Source: Telmatactis stephensoni (lineage: Eukaryota > Cnidaria > Anthozoa > Actiniaria > Isophelliidae). From it: a stretch of 64,000 nt of DNA. The notes below the pieces were generated by a model. That model was given only the letters and a program-made list of their open reading frames with translations, was not told where the DNA came from and did not search any database. Where the stretch lies: NCBI GenBank assembly GCA_029948255.1, contig JALIZF010001683.1, positions 372,001 to 436,000 of the forward strand. The letters are read 5' to 3'. Of the stretch, positions 37,446 through 51,000 are shown piece by piece; position 1 is the first letter of the stretch, and the number at the start of each line of letters is the position of its first letter. The translations under genes and the position numbers were made by a program.

Positions 37446-38636
37446 AAATGGATTGGATGTGAAAACAATTAAAAATAATCCTGAACTGAAAACTCGTTGT
37501 TTTGATCCTGAAAAAATTCAGGAAATTGTAGTTTCAACTGTACAGTTGCTATTCACTTAAAGTGAAAAAAACCCGATTTTCTTGGTTGCTTACAGAAAAC
37601 GTTTGATTTCAAGATTAATGTTTAAGTTGGAAAAATATGTTTTAGTATTATTATTATTATATCAGTGCTGTAAATCAAGAGAAAATGTAAACTGCATGAA
37701 TTACTAATTCAGGAAATTGGAGTTTTTTCCTAACTAGCGATTAATTATTCAGAAAAAGTCACACAAAGGACGATTCTGGATAATTTTATTACACGTGTAA
37801 AGAATTCTGAGAAATGACTTGATGTTGTATTATTATAATGTACAAATGTAGGACAACAGGTAATTGTTTGATTTGGTAGCATTTAGCTTTAAAAGTGCTT
37901 ATAAGCCCTAGCGAAGATGTATATTTTTTATAAGTTGAGTATCTTGGCGAAATATAATTAAAGCGACATCAAAGATGTAAGATTTTTTTCCAGTGTATCC
38001 GTCCGTTCAAAGCTGTCGCTCCAGACAAAAATCCACATTCTTTGGAAGGCTGGGATGAATTTGGTAAATAATAAACATTTGGTTGATAATAAACTTTGAC
38101 ATTGTGACATAATGTAAGGCACATTGTGACGCAATGTCTGGAATCGCCTACGTACCTTCTTGACATTTTCGATTTTGAGCGTTTTAAAGCGATTTTAGGT
38201 TCCCCTTCTGTTTTCCTACCTAAATATCCGCGAAAAATATCAAGAAGAGACGCTAAGTTAACTCGTTTTCTTATGTTCTAAGCTTTATTTTCACAATTTC
38301 AGGGGTAAATTGTATAGTTTAGGAGAAACCATATTTATTATATACATTTCTTTACAAGTGAATAGCCTGGGTTGCCTGTGGCATATTCGTACAGCAATAA
38401 TTGACGGGCTCAAACTGGTACAGCCGTAAATAACAAAAACACGAGATGGCGGATAATTGCGTACGTAAAAAAGAAAAGCGTTTCTTCTCTGCTTCCTGTG
38501 TCAAAACTTCCGTCGACTTGCGTTCTCGTTCGATTGGGGCCTATAAGGTATATTTTCAGTGCAAGCAAATGCATGCTGGTCAAAAAAGCAGTTCTAAAAA
38601 TACGTCATATTTTACACGATTTCTTTCTGTCATCAG
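37446..38636. other. Receptor 3 flank and intron sequence
   Basis: The receptor-type 3' flank runs to about 37885, then sequence related to 16510-16640, then the shortened foldback MITE at about 38150-38360. The 38446 open frame starting MADNCVRK is not supported: it runs from intron into the exon, and its counterpart at 14308 stops early. Confidence 0.6.
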
Positions 38637-39710
38637 GTTAAAGTGGCAGGTACCTCATGCAGATAATACAAGGGTTACCATGGATACCTATGAAACAGTC
38701 GTTTCTATGGATACCGATAAAACAAACGTTACCATAGATACGGATAAAGCTATCCTAGGCACCGAAAAAGGCAACGTTACCATGGATACTGATAAAACAA
38801 ACATTACCACTACTTCTCATGAACTGAACGCTACCATGGATACTGATAAAACAGAAGTATCCTCGGATTCTGGTAAAAGAGACATTACCATGGATACCGA
38901 CAAATCACAGGTTTCCATGGATACTGATAATTCACCACCTCCAAGTACATTACAAGTTATCTTACAGCATGCAATACCACCAGTATGCGAAGGACTAGGT
39001 ACTACTTATTTCATTTATCCAGCCATTAAGTTGTTATTGCATTGTCTTCAAAGAGAGAGTTGCTTGGTTCAGTCGATTTTGACTCCCTCAGCTATATCAC
39101 AGCTCCTGTTGTATATTGTTAAAGCATATTTTCTTATGAGTTGTAAATCTAAAGTATTGGAATATATGGAAGCACATGAACCAACAAAACTGGGAGTAGA
39201 GCGTACACTGCCTTCTCCCTTGAAGGTCAAAGCAGAGTGGCTTGTACATTGAATTTCCTTTTTTTTAATTCTAGAAAACAAAAAGTATGCCGCAGTGCGA
39301 CTTAGTTCTCTGGAAGTCTTAGAAGCTCTAATTACTTCATTAAATAGTAAGTCTGTGTACTTGGTTACTGTACGTAGACAGGAAAAGAGAAATAGTTGGT
39401 GTGTACTGAAGAGCATCATGGGTTAAATATCTCGATCCTGTTGAATCCAAGTCAGGTCTAACACTTGCTTGCTTACTTTGTTTGTTTGTTTGTTTGTTTG
39501 TTTGTTTGTTTGTCCTCGTGTACTTTGTAGGACTTTAAAACCGTTTTCTTGTTTGTTTGTTTTTCAGATGCCAGTTGTCAACTGTTACTGTCACCGGACC
39601 AAAAAGAAATGATTTTAGACAGTTTAAAATATATTTACAATGATAAAGAACCTAGGATTAAAGACAAGGCACTTCTTTTGAAGAAACAAATAATCAATGA
39701 ATCGACATAA
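38637..39710 (+). pseudogene. ECM29 second copy, last three exons
   Basis: Exons at 38637-38998, 39275-39346 and 39568-39710 have the same borders and phases as those at 14486, 15089 and 15610. The sequence is open to the same TAA. The repeat-bearing first exon is 45 bases longer than in copy 1. These exons themselves are intact. They could be spliced after exons of copy 1, skipping the 14486 set, or be dead. The label pseudogene rests only on the missing upstream exons of this copy. Confidence 0.65.
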
Positions 39711-39861
39711 AAGCAACTTTATCACGAGCAGCCGCCACCTTGTGGATAACCGAAATAATCAATTGACAGCACTCAAGAACGCGATTCTAAAGTCCTGTCT
39801 GACAGGCTAAATCAAATTTTCATGGCATATCTTGCTAAAATCAATTATCAATGATATTTGA

Positions 39862-39867
39862 AATAAA
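39862..39867 (+). terminator. Likely polyadenylation signal of ECM29 copy 2
   Basis: AATAAA about 150 bases after the stop, matching 15903. Confidence 0.55.
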
Positions 39868-40119
39868 CGGGTTTTTCTATTTTAAAGTGTTCTACTTTTC
39901 CAAATGTCACTGAAAGCAGGTACAATAGAACTCCGTAAACTCGAACTCCAAAGGAAGTCCTAAAAGATCTATGGGCCACAGTATCATCTATCGCCATGAG
40001 AGATCTAATATCAGCTCGAGTATCGTTTTGATAGGATCAATGCAGCAGCATGCGGTCTTTATCATCTTTCACGACATATATAATTATATCCTTTGTCATA
40101 AACAGGATATATATGTGAA

Positions 40120-40820
40120 TTTGAGTCTTTCTGTCATAAACAGGGTACCCAAATCCTGGTGGAGTACCCCCCCCCCGACTTCGATGGACACCTATACTAC
40201 TTCATCACACTCACCCTCCTATTGTATTCCCTTTATTATATGAATTTGAGTCTTTCTGTCATAAACAGGGTACCCAAATCCTGGTGGAGTAACCCCCCCC
40301 CCCCCGGACTTCGATGGACACCTATATTACTTCATCACACTCACCCTCCTATTGTATTCCCTTTATTATATGAATTTGAGTCTTTCTGTGATAAACAGGG
40401 TACCCAAATCCTGGTGGAGTACCCCCCGACTTCGATGGACCTATACTACTTCATCACACTCACCCTCCTATTGTATTCCCTTTATTATATGAATTTGAGT
40501 CTTTCTGTCATAAACAGGGTACCCAAATCCTGGTGGAGTAACCCCCCCCCGGACTTCGATGGACACCTATATTACTTCATCACACTCACCCTCCTATTGT
40601 ATTCCCTTTATTATATGAATTTGAGTCTTTCTGTGATAAACAGGGTACCCAAATCCTGGTGGAGTACCCCCCCGACTTCGATGGACCTATACTACTTCAT
40701 CACACTCACCCTCCTATTGTATTCCCTTTATTATATGAATTTGAGTCTTTCTGTCATAAACAGGGTACCCAAATCCTGGTGGAGTACCCCCCTCCCTCCC
40801 TCCCTCCCCCCGACTTCGAT
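40120..40820. repeat. Minisatellite, six units of about 120-126 bases
   Basis: The unit runs TTTGAGTCTTTCTG, then AAACAGGGTACCCAAATC, then a variable C-run, then ACTTCGATGGACACC. Units start at the GGTACCC motif near 40143, 40269, 40399, 40518, 40646 and 40767. They differ mainly in the length of the C-run and in a short deletion (GGACACC or GGACC). One frame stays open for 223 codons because the unit happens to lack stops. Confidence 0.92.
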
Positions 40821-40829
40821 GGACACTTG

Positions 40830-41267
40830 AGTCTATAAGAGAGCTCTAGAAATCCGAAATCTTTCATCATTAATCATTCCGGATTCCCTTACACGGGGCG
40901 AACTTTAATACCGCTCTCCATTCTTAAATTGTAAATCAGATGTAATACTGACGTTTGTCGCACAACACGTACACACACCAGGTTCCAAGCACTCATATTT
41001 CCCACACTTAGTTTTTTAACGCATGCATACACTCCTACACAAGCTCCCTACCCCATCCCCAAACTAACTAACCCTACTCACACACCCCCACACACCCGCC
41101 TCCTCCTCCTTATAACTATACACATTGCTCCAAGTACGTATATTCCTTTCATATCGATTTCACACCTATATACGCACTGTGCATCTGGACATCATACTTG
41201 GTATCAAATTAAAGTGTCGTGTACAGTTGGCGCTGGAGGTTCCTTTGTAAGTTGGAAGCATGGATTA
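40830..41267. other. Non-coding stretch, no feature seen
   Basis: C-rich on the plus strand (CACACAC and CCTCC patches), with no open frame or inverted repeat that I can support. Confidence 0.5.
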
Positions 41268-42208
41268 ATGCACTTATCATTTGTTCCCCCGTGGGTCGAC
41301 CCCCGGGGAACCCACGGGAATCCAGGGGGATGGTACAGTTTTGGTATTTCTTTTTTTCCTCGCGGGGGAGGGGACTTGTTTATAGTTTTAAAAACGACTT
41401 CGCTGGACCACGGGGACCCACGGAATTTGTTCGACTTTTGGTCAACGGTATATGGCTCTAGACCACTTTTTTTTTTTCGCGCCATTTTATTTCATTTCGA
41501 TGCCAAATTTCGATGCCAAACCCTAAGCAAATTCTTCTTTTCTTCTACAGTTTTGTACTGCAATGTCATTATTTAAAACTTGGGATGTGTCGAGACTGAA
41601 AAAAAGAGTCTTTGATTGCAGATGAATTCGTTTCAAAAGGTGAGTAAACTCAAGCTTCCTCGTATCAAACGTGGCAGGAAGCACTAATTCATTTTGACAT
41701 AAATTCAGTTTAATACACAGTCGTTTTTGATACAAATTCGCTTGAAATCACCAGTTAAAAAGAAACTTGGAATTCAAGAGAACAAAGAAATTATACCACA
41801 TTTACGTTTTCATCTTGTTAATGCGTACATTAATTATATGGACTATTTTACAGGTTGAAAAGTGCTTTACCTGGCACCATTAATTGTCGATGTGTAAAAA
41901 TGAGCAAAAAGCGTGCAAAAAATTGGATACATTTCTTTGTTATTTTTGCCAATAGTAATATTATACGTTGGTCTGACAATAAAAGGTTGAAGAAGGTTGT
42001 CATGTTATTCTTGACAACTAGTAAAATACATTATCATGATTATGTTGTGGGTGTTCATACTTCCCCCTAGGGAAGAGCTATTTGTCATTAATTTTTTGCC
42101 CTTTACCCAGGGGCTTTGAATGGTTTTTGTTTGTCACGAAAAAACGATAAACAATTCCCCGGGGATGTCCCGGGGGTCAACCCACGGGGAAGCAAATGAT
42201 AAGTGCAT
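41268..42208. mobile_element. Inverted-repeat element with ATGCACTTATC ends
   Basis: ATGCACTTATCATTTG at the left and CAAATGATAAGTGCAT at the right are perfect inverted repeats, extended by an imperfect GTGGGTYGACCCCCGGG block. TA flanks both ends, as in Tc1/mariner insertions. No transposase is encoded. Confidence 0.75.
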
Positions 42209-42323
42209 TAGTTATGCCACCATAATCGGAAATGAGTAAACGAAACTGGCACCAACAAAAAAGAAAGGTGTAAACTAAACTGGAGCTCGCCGAACAGATT
42301 ATGGTGTTGGGCTGGGAGGGTTA

Positions 42324-42750
42324 AGGCGCTGTTACACTGTGAAATTTTCTCTGCAACCTGTCTCGCAACGGTGTTGCAAAACAAGTTGCAGAGAAAAGTA
42401 TGGTACTGTTACACTGTGCAATTTTCCCCAGCAACTTGCAATATTTGCTCGTATCCAGAGCTCCTCAGAGCGAAATGAGAAATTGCGCATGCGATCGTAG
42501 AAAACGTGCCTCAAAAATTGCGAGGAAAGTTGCTGGAGGGGGGGGGGGGGGTTATACACTGTGCAATGGCATTGCAAGTTGCTGCAATCTGTTGCGAAAA
42601 GTAGACTGAGTTCTACTTTAGTGCAACGCTACGCGCAACAAAAAAAATTGCGAGACAACTCCTGTTACACTGTGCAATCCTCCAGCAACTTGTTTCGCAA
42701 CGCCGTTGCGAGACAAGTTGCTGAGAAAATTGTACAGTGTAACGGCGCCT
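42324..42750. mobile_element. MITE with AGGCGCTGTTACAC ends
   Basis: Ends AGGCGCTGTTACACTGT and ACAGTGTAACGGCGCCT, flanked by TTA on both sides. The inside is filled with GTTGC/GCAAC motifs. The TTA duplication suggests PIF/Harbinger. A related element lies near 52742. Confidence 0.78.
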
Positions 42751-43179
42751 TTACAAAACCATGCAACTAGTCTTGTTGAAAGATTACTTGGGAACGGCAG
42801 ATAATTTATGCTAAGTGTATTTAAATTAGATGCGTGTCCAATCAAAAGAGACGAATTATCATAACAATGGATTGTAATGATAGTATAATACATGCAAATG
42901 ACTTTGAAGAGTAACGAAATAGCTACCCTGGGCTCCAGGGGTTTATTATTCGCTTTCTTTAGAGAGTGTTTCATACATCCAGCACAGTCCTCGTCCATCT
43001 CAAGTAAGTATTACACAATACTTCTCGTCTCCTTTCTCCCTCATCACACACCATTTAGACAACCATTCCCACCGGAAATATCCTACGCTATTCCGTTTTT
43101 GCATTGGACGTGACTTGTCTCGGTTAGTCGTTTCGTCAAACGTAAGCTTAAGCTTCTGGCACTAGAAGTTATGAAACAT

Positions 43180-43437
43180 GTAATACGAGCAACAAAATCG
43201 TGTAACTTGTCGCGCAACATTGTTGCGTTGCAAGTTGAAGAACAAATGTTGCTCGTATTACCACCCCACGCGCAACAAATTTTCCTTGTAACACGAAGTA
43301 GAAGCACTGTCTACTTTTTGCTACAAAGAAAATTTGTGGCGCGCGGGGTGGTAATACAAACACGATTTGCTCAACTTGCAACGCAACAATGTTGCGCGAC
43401 AAGTTGCACGATTTTGTTGCTCGCTTTACCGGGCCTT
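43180..43437. mobile_element. Palindromic MITE with GAGCAACAAAATCG arms
   Basis: About 52-base arms: GAGCAACAAAATCGTG at 43187 is mirrored at 43407-43422, both running into GCGCAACATTGTTGCG. The central part is a second palindrome (CACCCCACGCGC near 43261, GCGCGCGGGGTGG near 43338). No target duplication is clear. Confidence 0.7.
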
Positions 43438-45051
43438 TAATCCCTGACGATTAACACATGGTAGGACGAACGACTGTGGTCTATTGATTTCCCTGTACTT
43501 TTTTGGCCTTTTGGAGATAATGCCACGTTTCATGATCGAGCTCATAATAGTTGCCTTTACCATTGGTTTAATTCACGATAATCATCTCCATCCACGCAAG
43601 CAGTATTTCTGAATATTCAACCTCCCCGTTTTCTTGCACAATTCAATAAAACATTAGCCTTTGTAGTATCTTTCTACACCTTTTTTCCCTACACCTCCCC
43701 CCTTTGTCTCCTTCCCGTATCAGCGGTCATACTTTTATTTAATTCCCTTCATTCGCTCTCTTTCTCCTGCATCCCTTTTATTCGTTCATTTATTATTGTT
43801 GTTTTTCATACATTCCCGTGCTTTCCTTTCCATATGTTTCACCCACCCTCCCATCCCCCCGTCCTCTCCGGCAGCGTTTTTCGTATGCTCTTTTGCGCGG
43901 TTTATCGACCCCCAAAAAGCACAATTCGAGCTACAGTAAGAATATAAAATTTAACGAATTTTGACTCAAAGTAAAATAGATTTAGTTTGAGTAAGCGTGA
44001 AGTTCGAGTTATAACACAGAGATAGCGGGCTGAAAGTTCAAGGTAACTGAATTCGAGTAAGCGAGTGTCTACTGTATTGCAAAAGATACCATTTTGCGAG
44101 TTCTATACTTTTTTTTGCTATTTTTGCGATTTATTGACGATCCGCTTAAAACTGAAAAGTTCCCGTAAGAATTTACTCCACTGTCAAAATTACATGTTGT
44201 ATCACATTAATTGCAAAACGTCTCGACTTTTTCAAAATAAAAGGATGAAACTACAGAAATACACGGCAATCACTCACTAAATTGTATTGCAAACTGCTAA
44301 AAATTGTACGTGACACGATGGCGTGACGTGTAGTTTGCGTCACATGTAACTTGCGTCACATCCGGACTAAATCCCGCAAAACTCAAAAATCGCCAGTTTA
44401 ATCCCCGCAAAAAATAAGTGCCACACGTATTCAAAATTTGTGGTTTATTTACACTAAAAACACGGACAAATTGTCTGGACGGACAAGCCGTCTGACGATT
44501 TGCTCGTCAAGGTCAGACAGGACCAGACAGACGTACAAAATCAAACGACTAGTCGTCTTGACGTGCATCCGACGCGTTTTCACATTGACTATATCTGCAG
44601 ACATTGATCACATGATTATCTCTGGTGATTTGGAATTATTTTAGCTGGTGTATTAAAAAAAGCAAGTTTCCACAAATGATTTTCCCCGTGTAAATGAGAA
44701 AATTTCAACTGACAAATGTATTTCTCATTAAAAAAATTTGGAGAATTTCTCTACAACACGATTTGAATTGTCATTAAAAAATTTGCATTCTTGTCTAAAG
44801 GGGTCTTAGTTGTTTTAAAAGGGTTGAACTGGTTGAACAGGTCCCTGTGGTAACCACAACATAAATCACGCTAAGTCACGCAATACTTTTTTGTCATTGA
44901 CGTACTTTTTATTTTTAATTTTTGCATGTTGGTAAATAGAACCCTCGAGTAGCCATGGATGGTTAGTCAATGAAGCTTACAAAACTTTAAAGAATTGCAC
45001 GACATCGCCCATTTCCTTTAATAAAACGCATACCAATCAATTACTACAACT
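43438..45051. other. Upstream region of the amine oxidase gene
   Basis: No exon is recognised. A GTCTGACG/CGTCAGAC-rich patch near 44470-44580 is partly palindromic. The immediate 5' flank is AT-rich; I see no clear TATA element. Confidence 0.5.
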
Positions 45052-48000
45052 ATGAATTCGCCGGTTACCGCTGTTAAACGCTCTAAAAAGAGACTAAAAA
45101 TTGCTGTAATTGGAAGTGGAATAGCTGGACTTAGCTCAGGATGGCTTCTGAGCTTTCACAACCACGAAGTGCACCTCTACGAGAAGTACAACAATCTAGG
45201 ACTCGGAGCACATTCAGTAGAAGTTGGTCCATGTGGTGATGTTGTTGACGTACCCATACGATTCTTCGTTGAAGGGTTTTACTCTGAGCTCTTGAACCTG
45301 TTTCATTACGTTGGGATAGCGACAATGGTAGCTAGCCTTTCTCCGTCCATACAGGTTTGTATGATAAATGATACATAGAAATTGAATCTTTATTCAATTG
45401 TGAAAAGAGCTGATAGGTGAGATCGATTGCATCGGCATCACAATGTGTTGCGTTGACATTACATTAATGGGAACAAATCTGAAAAAAAAAACCGAGTAAC
45501 CGCGATCAAGATCGATTGCACGGTACCGGCATGCCTGTTTTATATTTACCTCAAACGAAACGAAGTCCGAAAATATTTTATTTTATAAAAAGAAGGGACT
45601 GGAGATTTGGCTTCGAGAAAGGAACATGTTTGATATGGTGTTCAACACCAAAACAAATCCCTGAACATATATAATTTATTCAAATTATTTTCTTTACGTT
45701 TTTCAACACGTGTTCGTAAAATGATATCGTGAACAAGAAGGTAAAGATCTTTGGAACCAGTGTTTATTTTGAATTGTGAGTGCTTGAAGAATAAAACTTA
45801 TGAATACGCTGAATATCAATCGGTGAATGAAATAGGAAAAACGAGTACGTGATGAACGTAAATGATGACAGCACAGCTGCAGCGTTACTAATTACGTGAC
45901 ACTGCAGGGACGGCGGAGCCGGGGGGGTGGCTGGGGGGCTAGAGTCCCCCCACTTTTTTGAGAATTCTTTTTTTTTTCTTAATTTCTTAAATGATAAAAA
46001 GTAAAAATGATAGGGGAGGGGTGAGTAGGAAATAGTTTAGCCCCCCCCCCCCCCCCCCCACCACCACCACACACACATTTAAAACTGCTCCGCCGTCCCT
46101 TCACTGGTGCGTAAAACTGATACTAACATAAAATGATAACATCAGGTTGATTACTAGATGTTATGTTACTTATGTTACCAATTGCATATGTCACAGTTTC
46201 AGCAGGAGGGATATCAGGTGCTAATAGTGATAAGTGCGTACAAACTGTCATATCGAATTTCTGTCCATGCTCGAAAAACGTCACAAAAATTATCACATTT
46301 CCAATAGATTAAACCATTATCGTCCTAACTTCATAAGAGAGCACAGTTATTTCTAACTTATTTTATATTATCTAATTCCTTTTTAAAACTGAAAACTTTC
46401 CCGTAATTGGTAAAATTAATAGTTAAAAAACTAATTAACTACTGGCCCTCAAAGAAAAATATAAATATGATCTAAATACAAAAGAAATAATATGAATATC
46501 AGTATAAAATATAAAAATCCAATATATAAGTTCAGAATATTCTGAGAATATGAAAATTGATATTCGATATATTTTTATACACTTATACAGTTTTAGAGTT
46601 ATAGTTTAAGTGTGGACGAAAGGCCTATAAAGTGTATAAAAATATATGCTAAGAAATAGAAATCGAAATTATTCTTAATACTCTCTCCAAATTCCATGCG
46701 GCCATTTTTTGTTCAGTTTCCGAGAGGCTTCAGCTTCAGTTTCATCTTCTACCTTCAGCTTTAACTCGTGCATGTTGAAAAAAAATTCTGCACAGCCACG
46801 AAGGACAACACCAAAACAATTGCCCAACCATCCCCCCCTCAAAAATTTAAGGGTCCGTCCCTAAGGGATTATAAAACAGATTACCATGACTACAGCTGCA
46901 AATACAACGCGTGTTGCAAACGTACTGAAAATATGAAATTCCAGGTCTAACCGTGCCGTGCCTTGCCGTGATTATCCTCACAGGGTTTTAAGGTGGCTCA
47001 GTGACGGCATTTCCCCCAAATTGCAATTATGGATATATTGTTCAATACGGCTATTAAAAAAATAGTAAATTTGTCAAAAAAATCTGAGATTATCGAGCTT
47101 TGAATATTCACTGAATACTGTGCATGGCTTCTTCTCAAGTGCACTGTCAAACAACACTGACATAAACAAACGCATAGGAAACATCACAGAACCGGCACGT
47201 AGTGCAGGCATATCGTGCACAAAAAGTGCAGAATTGTTCAGTTTTTTGCTACAAGCATGAAAATTGGTACAATGATAGAAGACAACATCCTGACTAATTC
47301 CTGATATAGCGCCACGCCCAAAAATCAATACTTCCAGTTTTACACATGTGGAATTAATTTTCACTTAAAATTAAATACAATTGTTGCATTAACTAGTTGG
47401 TTCATGAAATGTGATAATTCTTTATGAGTACTGTTCCTTCTACCTAACTGACTATAGTGCCCCACCCTATTCCTCGTACTTCCAGTTTTATGTTAATGGA
47501 TTTAATTAAATTCAAAATTACTGAAAATAACCGTTTTCTACAATGCTATCACTACCAACTAATCCAAATTGGTCTAATGATGCATGCCCTTTTCATTTCA
47601 CATGCACTGCCACACCCTAAACTTAGTACTGCCAGTATAGATACATAGGAATGCCTCAAGTCTCTCAAGTATCAAAATTATTCACCTTGTTTTAAAGTTA
47701 AGGAGATAGAATAATAGACGGATATGATTGAAACAACGCAATTTGCATAACATGCAACCATGGCAACGCCTTTTCAAAAGTACTTCCAGTAATAGTACAT
47801 TGTAATTGATTATTGGGGTTACTGGGATTTATCAATTTTGGATTATGGAAAATCTAATATTTTTAAGGTAAGAATCTTTGACAAGGGAGAGGGCTATTGC
47901 AGTTCACTCGTAGCAATCATTAAATTTTATTATTTCAACTTCCCAAACAAATTAATTCCATTTGCAACCTCCTCCACATGCAATCACACATGGCTGTGCA

Positions 48001-51000
48001 CACGAGCTGCAATTTTGCACATTTTTATCTTGCTGACATTTACATCTGGTCAGGTGGCTACACATTTCCAAAATCTCTTGCTTAGTTTTCCCACAATTGC
48101 GTCAATTTAATATTTTCGGTCCGCCTTTGTCTACTGCCAAGTCCGGTGCAGAGGGTAGCTGCAACGACTGACCTGGCTTGATAAGCGGTTAGTCTCTTAA
48201 TGTGATTTTGGCGGAGTGCTGCAGATGGGATGCTGCCCCCATTGACTTGGCTTTTTTGAAAACATTTCCTTCTATAAAGTCAATAACTATTTGGCAAAAG
48301 TTAGTTTAACTGTACAGTAGTACAACAAATTGCTGCAGTAGACTGACATATATTTTCAACAGATCTTTACATACAGAATCATTCAAAGGCCGTTCAAATG
48401 TTGTTTTTACTTCTGCAAACAATACCTTCAAGTCTCCAAGGCAGAGATTTTCCCGAATATAGACATTTCATTGCAGCCCGTGAAGACAAAGAAATGAAAA
48501 GTTGAAGTTTTACTTCGAAATCGCGGGACGTTGGTGCGCAGATCTCCAGGCCTATTCCAGGCCCTAAAATCGCCCAAAATCGCCCAAAATCGCCTTAAGT
48601 TTTGAGTATCTTTGGGGATAATTTTGCTAAAATCGCCCAAAATTACGGCGATTTTAGTGCCCGGAGTAGGCCTATTTCCAGAGCCAGAGGGCCTAGTGAT
48701 GTGAAAACTTCAAGAACTGCAATATCACAATCCTTACAAATGAAAAAAAAGCCTTGAGTCTGATTCCTCTTAAGTGCATGTTGCCAATCCAGTGAATTCC
48801 CGTTCTACATCTAATCCTTGTCCAAAAGAAGAAATCAAGTGTATGTTTCCAGGCAACTTGATGACTTTAATTTGCAAATTTCAACTAAAAGTAAAAAGCT
48901 CTAAAAACCTAAGGAATCCAGCGAATTCCCGTTCAACACTAATTTTTCTCCAACAGAAGAAATCAAGTGTTTCTTGTTGGGCAATATGATGGATTTGCAA
49001 ATTTCAGCAAAAAATAAAAAAAAAGCTCAATACCCTAAGGAATCTTTCCCAGTTCTACACGCTTTGGTTGACCATGGCTTTGTTAACTTCTAGATATGGT
49101 CTGTGATTTGAGGCTATCAGTGCCGCAATATTCGCTCCACATTACATCAACCCTGGAGACATTCTGTATTAAACTGGGTCTTCACAGTCATGTGTAATTG
49201 ATCAGGCTATTGTGAACGGGTTTTCTTTATGTGGAAAATTATAGAATAGTGAGAATTATTGATTGTTACGAGGGAAGTGCAATAACAGTGGCCTTTATAC
49301 AGGAATCCCTACAGAAAGATGTCAGATTGCCATATACCCAAACCTAATTCCAGATCATCAATTCCAAAGTATTATTACTGGAAGTACTTTTGAAAAGGCG
49401 TTGCCATGGTTGCATGTTATGCAAATTGCATTGTTTCAATCATATCCGTCTATTATTCTATCTCCTTGACTTTAAAACATGGTGAATAATTTTGATACTT
49501 GAAAGACTTGAGGCATTCCTATGTATCTATACTGGCAGTACTAAGTTTAGGGTGTGGCAGTGCATGTGAAATGAAAAGGGCATGCATCATTAGACCAATT
49601 TGGATTAGTTGGTAGTGATAGCATTGTAGAAAACGGTTATTTTCAGTAATTTTGAATTTAATTAAATCCATTAACATAAAACTGGAAGTACGAGGAATAG
49701 GGTGGGGCACTATAGTCAGTTAGGTAGAAGGAACAGTACTCATAAAGAATTATCACATTTCATGAACCAACTAGTTAATGCAACAATTGTATTTAATTTT
49801 AAGTGAAAATTAATTCCACATGTGTAAAACTGGAAGTATTGATTTTTGGGCGTGGCGCTATATCAGGAATTAGTCAGGATGTTGTCTTCTATCATTTTGC
49901 CAATTTTCATGCTTGTAGCAAAAAACTGAACAATTCTGCACGATATGCCTGCACTAACGCATCAAGCGGAAATCAAGCGGACAAGCAATATTGATAGTTG
50001 ATATTGGCATGCGTTCGTATTGTAAAAGGCCCTTCTATGCACGAGCACATTTTCTGGGGCAAACGTTCTTCGACAAGTGCACTTGCCCGCGTGTGGACGA
50101 TCGAACAAATTTTCATTTGACCACAGGCTATACGAGCTGAATGAACGCCATGCGCATTAGTACCATCAAATACTTTTAGCAAAGTCCTGGTTGGAAGCCT
50201 CATGAAACGTTTTTTCTCAGGTTCGTCTGAAATTGTACCCAGTAGTATCTTGTAATCTATTATTGTACTTTTTTCTGTTATAGCCGTTTTATAAGCTCTT
50301 TTTATATCTTTCCCAGCAAACTAATAGAAGAGGAAAAAAGAGGCTCCTATTTGACTGCATCGCTCCATCTGAAAACCTGAGAGCCATACTAGTTTTGTCA
50401 AATTTTCGTTGGCGAATCGTCATTGCATGCCACAAAAAGCTGTGTTGCGGTACATTGATCTACAAGCTTTATTAAGTTCTAAAAGACGATTCCGCTCTTC
50501 TTGCTCTGCTTACTTTATTACTCTTCTGGTATCTTCTAATCTCTCGATCTAAAAACTATTAACTCTTACAGCTTATTTACCTAGATAAGCTCTTTGTTTA
50601 AAAGTGAAATACTTTTCTTTTTAGGAATAGGGTTTAAGGTGACTGACTACGTTGGCAAAAAGTAATTAAATATCGTTTAAACCACAATTTTCTAGAACGA
50701 AATTTAATGCTGATCCCAAAAACGAAAAGAAAAAAGGGGGGTCCCGCACTCGTTTTCGAGATAATCAGCATTGTATGAATGCCTATCTCCGAATTTTTGA
50801 TGCGGAAATCGCTCAACCGGAAGTGAATAGAAAAGAAATTAAGAATTAGGGAAATAACATTTCTACAAAGGCTACAATTCCGTAAATATTAGCTAATGGA
50901 GTATTCTGCGAAATGGCATAAATACTTTTGATGTGAGAACAGCAAAATACCTTCATTCCTTGGCTTTTGTGCCGCGAGTACCAACCACAATTGTCCTCAT

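Noticed and set aside
40159..40830. 223-codon frame as a repeat protein
   Set aside because: It is a non-coding minisatellite whose unit lacks stops by chance; variable C-runs shift the frame between units.
47457..47648. 63-codon frame found identically on both strands (47457 and 49519) as a possible conserved peptide
   Set aside because: The identity is explained by the inverted arms of one element; no homologue or start context supports translation.
48120..48200. tRNA-like sequence near 48120-48200
   Set aside because: I could not fold a cloverleaf or find intact A and B boxes.
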